A DNA stretch of 64,000 nt from contig JAPWDM010000002.1 of assembly GCA_035578155.1 (NCBI GenBank), positions 40,074,811 to 40,138,810 of the forward strand, written 5' to 3'. Both the position numbers and the translations under genes were made by a program. This document shows, in pieces, positions 60,160 to 64,000 of this stretch. Origin of the DNA: Brachynemurus nebulosus (Eukaryota; Arthropoda; Insecta; Neuroptera; Myrmeleontidae). Numbering within the stretch: the stretch's first letter is position 1; each line of letters starts with the position of its first letter. The notes below the pieces were generated by a model that saw nothing but the letters and a program-made list of their open reading frames with translations, made no database searches and was not told where the DNA came from.

Positions 60160-61255
60160 CTTATACTTTCAAAGTTTTTTACGATAAATGCTTTTGCATC
60201 ATTGTGATTTACCCAACAAACATATTAACTGGTATGCATATGCGTTTGGAGCGCTGTATTTTTTCACCTGTACAAGATAGACTTTTTTGTAGATTTTTTT
60301 GTAGAGAATTTGATTTTCTACAAAAAAGGTCTTAACACTTTTTAATGTATCTATCACCGTTTTCGCTACGTAAGCGGTGAAAGGTCAAAAAACGCTCTTC
60401 ATGAATTTTCAATAATAGTATTCTGTGTGACATACATATGTACTGTATACAAGTTAGTACGAATAAACCAGTTATTTAATATACAGCGTTGCCGGACTGC
60501 TTCGGTTCAGTTGCTTGAAGTTGGTGTATTTACTAAAGTGCTATAATTTTTGATGATATCTTCAATTCAAAACGATCAACAAATAATTCAATTTTTTCTT
60601 TACATTCAGGACTTATTAATCTTTCTTTCACTAGTTTTTTATTGAATTTTGTTGAGTCATTATATTGTTAAATACAAAATAAGGGCACGTAGTCAGAATT
60701 TTGAGATCTAATACATGGAGTAGATACAAATTTTAGCCCTAATTATCTTAACTCAGAAGCGATCAATCTTTCCCAAATTACAAAGACAATTAGATATAGC
60801 ATTCTTCTTTATACTACTAAATTTAAAACTATTCTGTCGAGAAGTTGAATGTCGAGGTAGCTACCTTAAGAGGTCGTTGTAGGAACTCTAAAATATCATT
60901 GCTCTAAATGGAACACCTCGTAACTACATTTTGTACGATATGTCATTAGTGTAATTTACGAGATTCCGCCGTACAAAGTTTATCACGACTAGTTACGAGA
61001 GATCACAAGCAGTCAGTTTTTTAAGTCTAGTTTTTGAGTGAAATAAGTCTCCTATGCATAAAATATGATAGAATGTGTCACCAGAAATATGGGAGATTGC
61101 TTATAATTACAGAAATTTTTGCATCAAAACTTTAAATTGGCCAAAAATTGCAGCTACGTTGTACCACTGTATCTAGAGCAACAATATGAATGATTTACAA
61201 GACAAATCGATTCATTTCATAAAAAAGTAACGAAATGTGACAAAATAATGTACAT
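60160..61255. other. A+T-rich intergenic sequence
   Basis: Nothing recognised. Confidence 0.4.
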
Positions 61256-61256
61256 A

Positions 61257-61344
<88 letters not shown>
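61256..61344. repeat. (AT)n microsatellite with poly-T
   Basis: AT runs up to about 61327, followed by a run of about 18 T's. Confidence 0.95.
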
Positions 61345-62045
61345 TAATTTGGTTTTTTTTTAAACAAATTGGTTACTTATCATGTGAATACTAGATTAAA
61401 GAGATATGCTATAATTATAGAAGAGACAGTCAAGTATTTTGATGCTCAAATTTGGTAAAATTAAAAAAGTAGAGTTAATTGATTTGTTTTGTGATTAGTA
61501 ACAATTAGGTATTATATACCTAACTTACGTAATCGCAGTTCAGTGCAAAAAAATTTCCAACGGTTGTGGAAATTGTAGATTCTAGAAAAAAAAGGAGACT
61601 ATACAAACCTAACTCCGTTAAATGTTAAAACAAATTTTCTATAAAGTTTGTACTTACCCTTCTCCAATTTAACTTATTCTTCGATGTTGTTTATTATTAA
61701 ATCGAAGCAACATGTATTTTGCACACTCAATTCATTAAAGAACAAGCAAAATCGAAAGAAGACATTGGTAGACCACTCCTTATTAGAAAAGTGGATAAAC
61801 TATTGAAAATTTTAAATTCAATTATTAAAATTTGGTGACTTCATTATAGAGTAAAACTTTGAAAATCCTACAGAAGCAAAAACAACAATTTTGTCACTAA
61901 CTGTAGGTATACACAACACAAACAGATAAATGTTTTAGTTGTTATATTGATTTATTTGTTTTATTTTGAATATTAAAAGGTACATTATTATTAGTATTAC
62001 TTATTATTAGATTTTATAATAATTTATTACATCACTAGTGCAATA
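61345..62045. other. A+T-rich intergenic sequence
   Basis: Nothing recognised. Confidence 0.4.
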
Positions 62046-62049
62046 TTAA

Positions 62050-62519
62050 CACTTTCAGTCCCATGGTTTCGGCATCCGAAACCAAACAAAACATCCCCAG
62101 AGGCCGATCGCGATCAATGATTAATTGACTACTTGATTACGCATTATGTGTGCGATGTTTATCATCATTCATTACACGGAAGTGTTCCTACTCACACAAA
62201 TACATACCAACACACACTACTCTTTTGGTTTCTATGTATAAAAATTTTTAAGATAAACAAAAAATACATAAAAAATATAATTTATATTTTTAAATAAAAT
62301 TGATTTGAATGTCAGTGTATATGTAGTATGTACGTATCACGTACGTATGTTTACAGTTTTACACATACATGTTGAACTGTGTTGAATCTATTCAGCGTTT
62401 GAATCATTTTATTTAAATATTTTATGTATTTGTTTACCTATATAAAGTTTTTCTTTTTTTTTTTAAATATTGCCGGCTTCCGGGGAAGTTTACTATGAAA
62501 GTGCTCGGGCCTCATAGTG
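62050..62519. mobile_element. piggyBac-type element, 470 bp
   Basis: TTAA on both sides (62046-62049, 62520-62523). The ends are CACTTTCAGTCCCATGG and (inverse) CACTATGAGGCCCGAGC. Just inside the right end, 'gaaagtg' is the inverse of the first 7 bases of the left end. No transposase is left. Confidence 0.72.
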
Positions 62520-62524
62520 TTAAT

Positions 62525-62980
62525 ATAACATAATTATATCGGTACGTATACTCTTATTTTATTTCATTATCAAACGACCTAAGCTTTTCTTCTATTTTTT
62601 CGAATTATGCACACAGATTGACGACCGTTGTTGATTTGCATTGTCCTATTATTAATACGATGAATATAGATTTGAAATATCGTAATTTTGATCAGCAGAC
62701 AGTGTCAGATGCGTCAGATGTCCCACATAATTAAAATGGGATTATTCTGTATTTATAAATATTGTTTTATTGACCTATATTATTATATTTGTCGAAGAAC
62801 AAGTATTTTTCGATTTCACTAGTTTACAAGATTTTTGTCCTTGAAATGAAAAGTGTTTTTTCTTAACGAGTGAGGTGCTCTGAGTTTCAAAAAAATTATG
62901 AAAAAAATCCAGCACGTCACATTTCAAAAATATTTATTACTTTTTATTGACAAGAAATGATGGTACAAAAATGTTAAAAA
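62525..62980. other. A+T-rich intergenic sequence
   Basis: Nothing recognised. Confidence 0.4.
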
Positions 62981-62982
62981 AA

Positions 62983-63691
62983 TTAAAAATGAACTACCTT
63001 AGCTTCTTTGTATTTTTTTGGGTCTGGGTCTCTTACATTAAACCAGCAATAGTTACTTAACATAGTTTGGTCCCAGTATCCCTCATAATTTTTCTCAAAA
63101 ATTTTCAAGTCCTAATGAAAATTCTCGTCATCCTCGCTACTGAAGTTTTTGATATTTTCAGGAAAGAAATCGACGTGTGATTGTAAGAAACGAATTTTCA
63201 GGGACATGCTGACACCTTTCCGTTGAAAATTATGTAACAAATCCGCAACTAATTTTCGATAATTTTCTTTTTTTTGTTACCTAGCAACTTTTGGATAACA
63301 AGTCATAATGGATTCCAAACAGCTTCCTCAGTATTCGAAATAAATATCTCATCCTTTAACATTTTTTTTATTTGCGGTCCAATGAAAACACGTTTCTTAA
63401 ATTTCGCCTCAGGAAGACCAGAAAAATGTTTAAAGGGCGCACTAGTTTTGTCTAAAGCCTTGACAAAATTTTTAACTAAACCTAATTTTATAGGAAGCGG
63501 CAGTGAAATAATTTTTTGTGGGGGTATCAAAGACACTTATGTTTTATATTCATTTTACCAGGGATATCTTCTGTTGGGAGACCGGGATTTTAAAATTACA
63601 AAAATAAACTTCTTTGAGTGATTCCGTTATGGGACATCCTTTCTTAGATATAATAAGTTCTACCGCAAATGTAACAAAAATGGTCAGGATG
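62983..63691 (-). pseudogene. Pseudogene of a repeat-associated arthropod gene family
   Basis: From high to low coordinates the minus strand reads HPDHFCYICG (a CxxC motif at the N-terminus), then LKEVYFCNFKI. It continues with a long open part (63303-63536) holding VKNFVKALDKTSAPFKHFSG and KRVFIGPQIKKMLKDEIF, then MSLKIRFLQSHVDFFPEN, and finally MLSNYCWFNVRDPD. This order matches a multicopy protein family I recall from many arthropod genomes, where copies travel with transposons; its function is unknown to me. At least two frame changes and an in-frame TAG (63112-63114, where family members have Gln) show that it is dead. The opposite-strand frame 63274-63621 is its shadow. Confidence 0.75.
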
Positions 63692-64000
63692 CATTATACA
63701 CTATCTTTTTGACGCTTTGGAAACAAATATTTATGTAACTGAACGTTACACTGTATCGAAATTTAAGAATAAATTCAAAACAAATTTGTGAGTAGTCGAA
63801 AATAAAATGTTTTGATAATTTGAAACTGTGACGTGATAAAAATAAAATATTGTATCTATGTTTGCGTTTAATTGTTGCAGTTAAATAGAAAAACATAAAA
63901 TTCAACTGAAAGGACAAAATTTTTTTTTAATTTTGTAAACTAGGATTTTTAATATTATTCGGCCTTGAAATACCCGATATAATTTCGAAATATATAACTA
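63692..64000. other. A+T-rich sequence to window end
   Basis: The minus frame 63684-63917 has no recognisable motif. Confidence 0.4.

Noticed and set aside
63274..63621. 115-codon plus-strand ORF
   Set aside because: It is the antisense shadow of the minus-strand pseudogene, whose motifs are recognisable.

Overview
This is a eukaryotic window, very A+T-rich by eye, with no operons, ribosome-binding sites or long open reading frames. The mix of transposon families and the 'CAAATTTCATC' and 'AGGGTTCCGTAC' interspersed repeats point to an arthropod, probably an insect and perhaps a hemipteran. That placement is inference from repeat style; no host gene identifies the organism. Almost everything that can be supported is transposon- or repeat-derived. 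Where possible I read element edges at base level, as terminal inverted repeats (TIRs) plus target-site duplications (TSDs).

Layout. 0-5 kb: a 196-bp hAT-type MITE (756-951), a ~120-bp tandem tail repeat (3.3-3.8 kb) and a ~149-bp satellite (3.8-4.6 kb). 4.8-9.8 kb: a decayed minus-strand non-LTR reverse transcriptase, split by a 4,205-bp element (5168-9372) with TA duplications. That element carries a small piggyBac-type MITE and three ~474-bp tandem units that look like repeated exons. 10.8-12.05 kb: a dispersed repeat and a 699-bp foldback element with a perfect 9-bp TSD. 15.2-23.2 kb: two copies of a ~1.3-kb repeat in inverted orientation, with a hAT-type MITE, a pogo/Tigger-type element and a PIF/Harbinger-type element between or beside them; a third copy lies at 49.9-51.06 kb. 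26.9-32.1 kb: a piggyBac-type MITE, a 64-bp-arm near-perfect hairpin, pogo-like remnants, and a hAT-type element with a younger one nested inside. 35-36 kb: (AT)n arrays with TA-inserted MITEs. 36.6-39.5 kb: a ~120-bp tandem array split by a 1,602-bp element with long TIRs and a 9-bp TSD (Mutator-like). 41.9-48.2 kb: Harbinger-type and two hAT-type elements, one with a transposase C-terminal remnant. 51.8-53.3 kb: two more hAT-type MITEs. 56-62.5 kb: TA- and TTAA-flanked elements.

Possible protein-coding material is slight. There is one candidate 3'-terminal exon (52767-52937), one 107-codon ORF of plausible composition (53523-53846) and a pseudogene of a repeat-associated arthropod gene family (62983-63691, minus). 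No tRNA, rRNA or CRISPR array was seen. No genes act together as a pathway. The interest lies in insertion history, nested elements and fold-back structures. I found no convincing novel biological system; the strongest leads are the exon-like tandem array, the two 9-bp-TSD foldback elements and the long hairpin.
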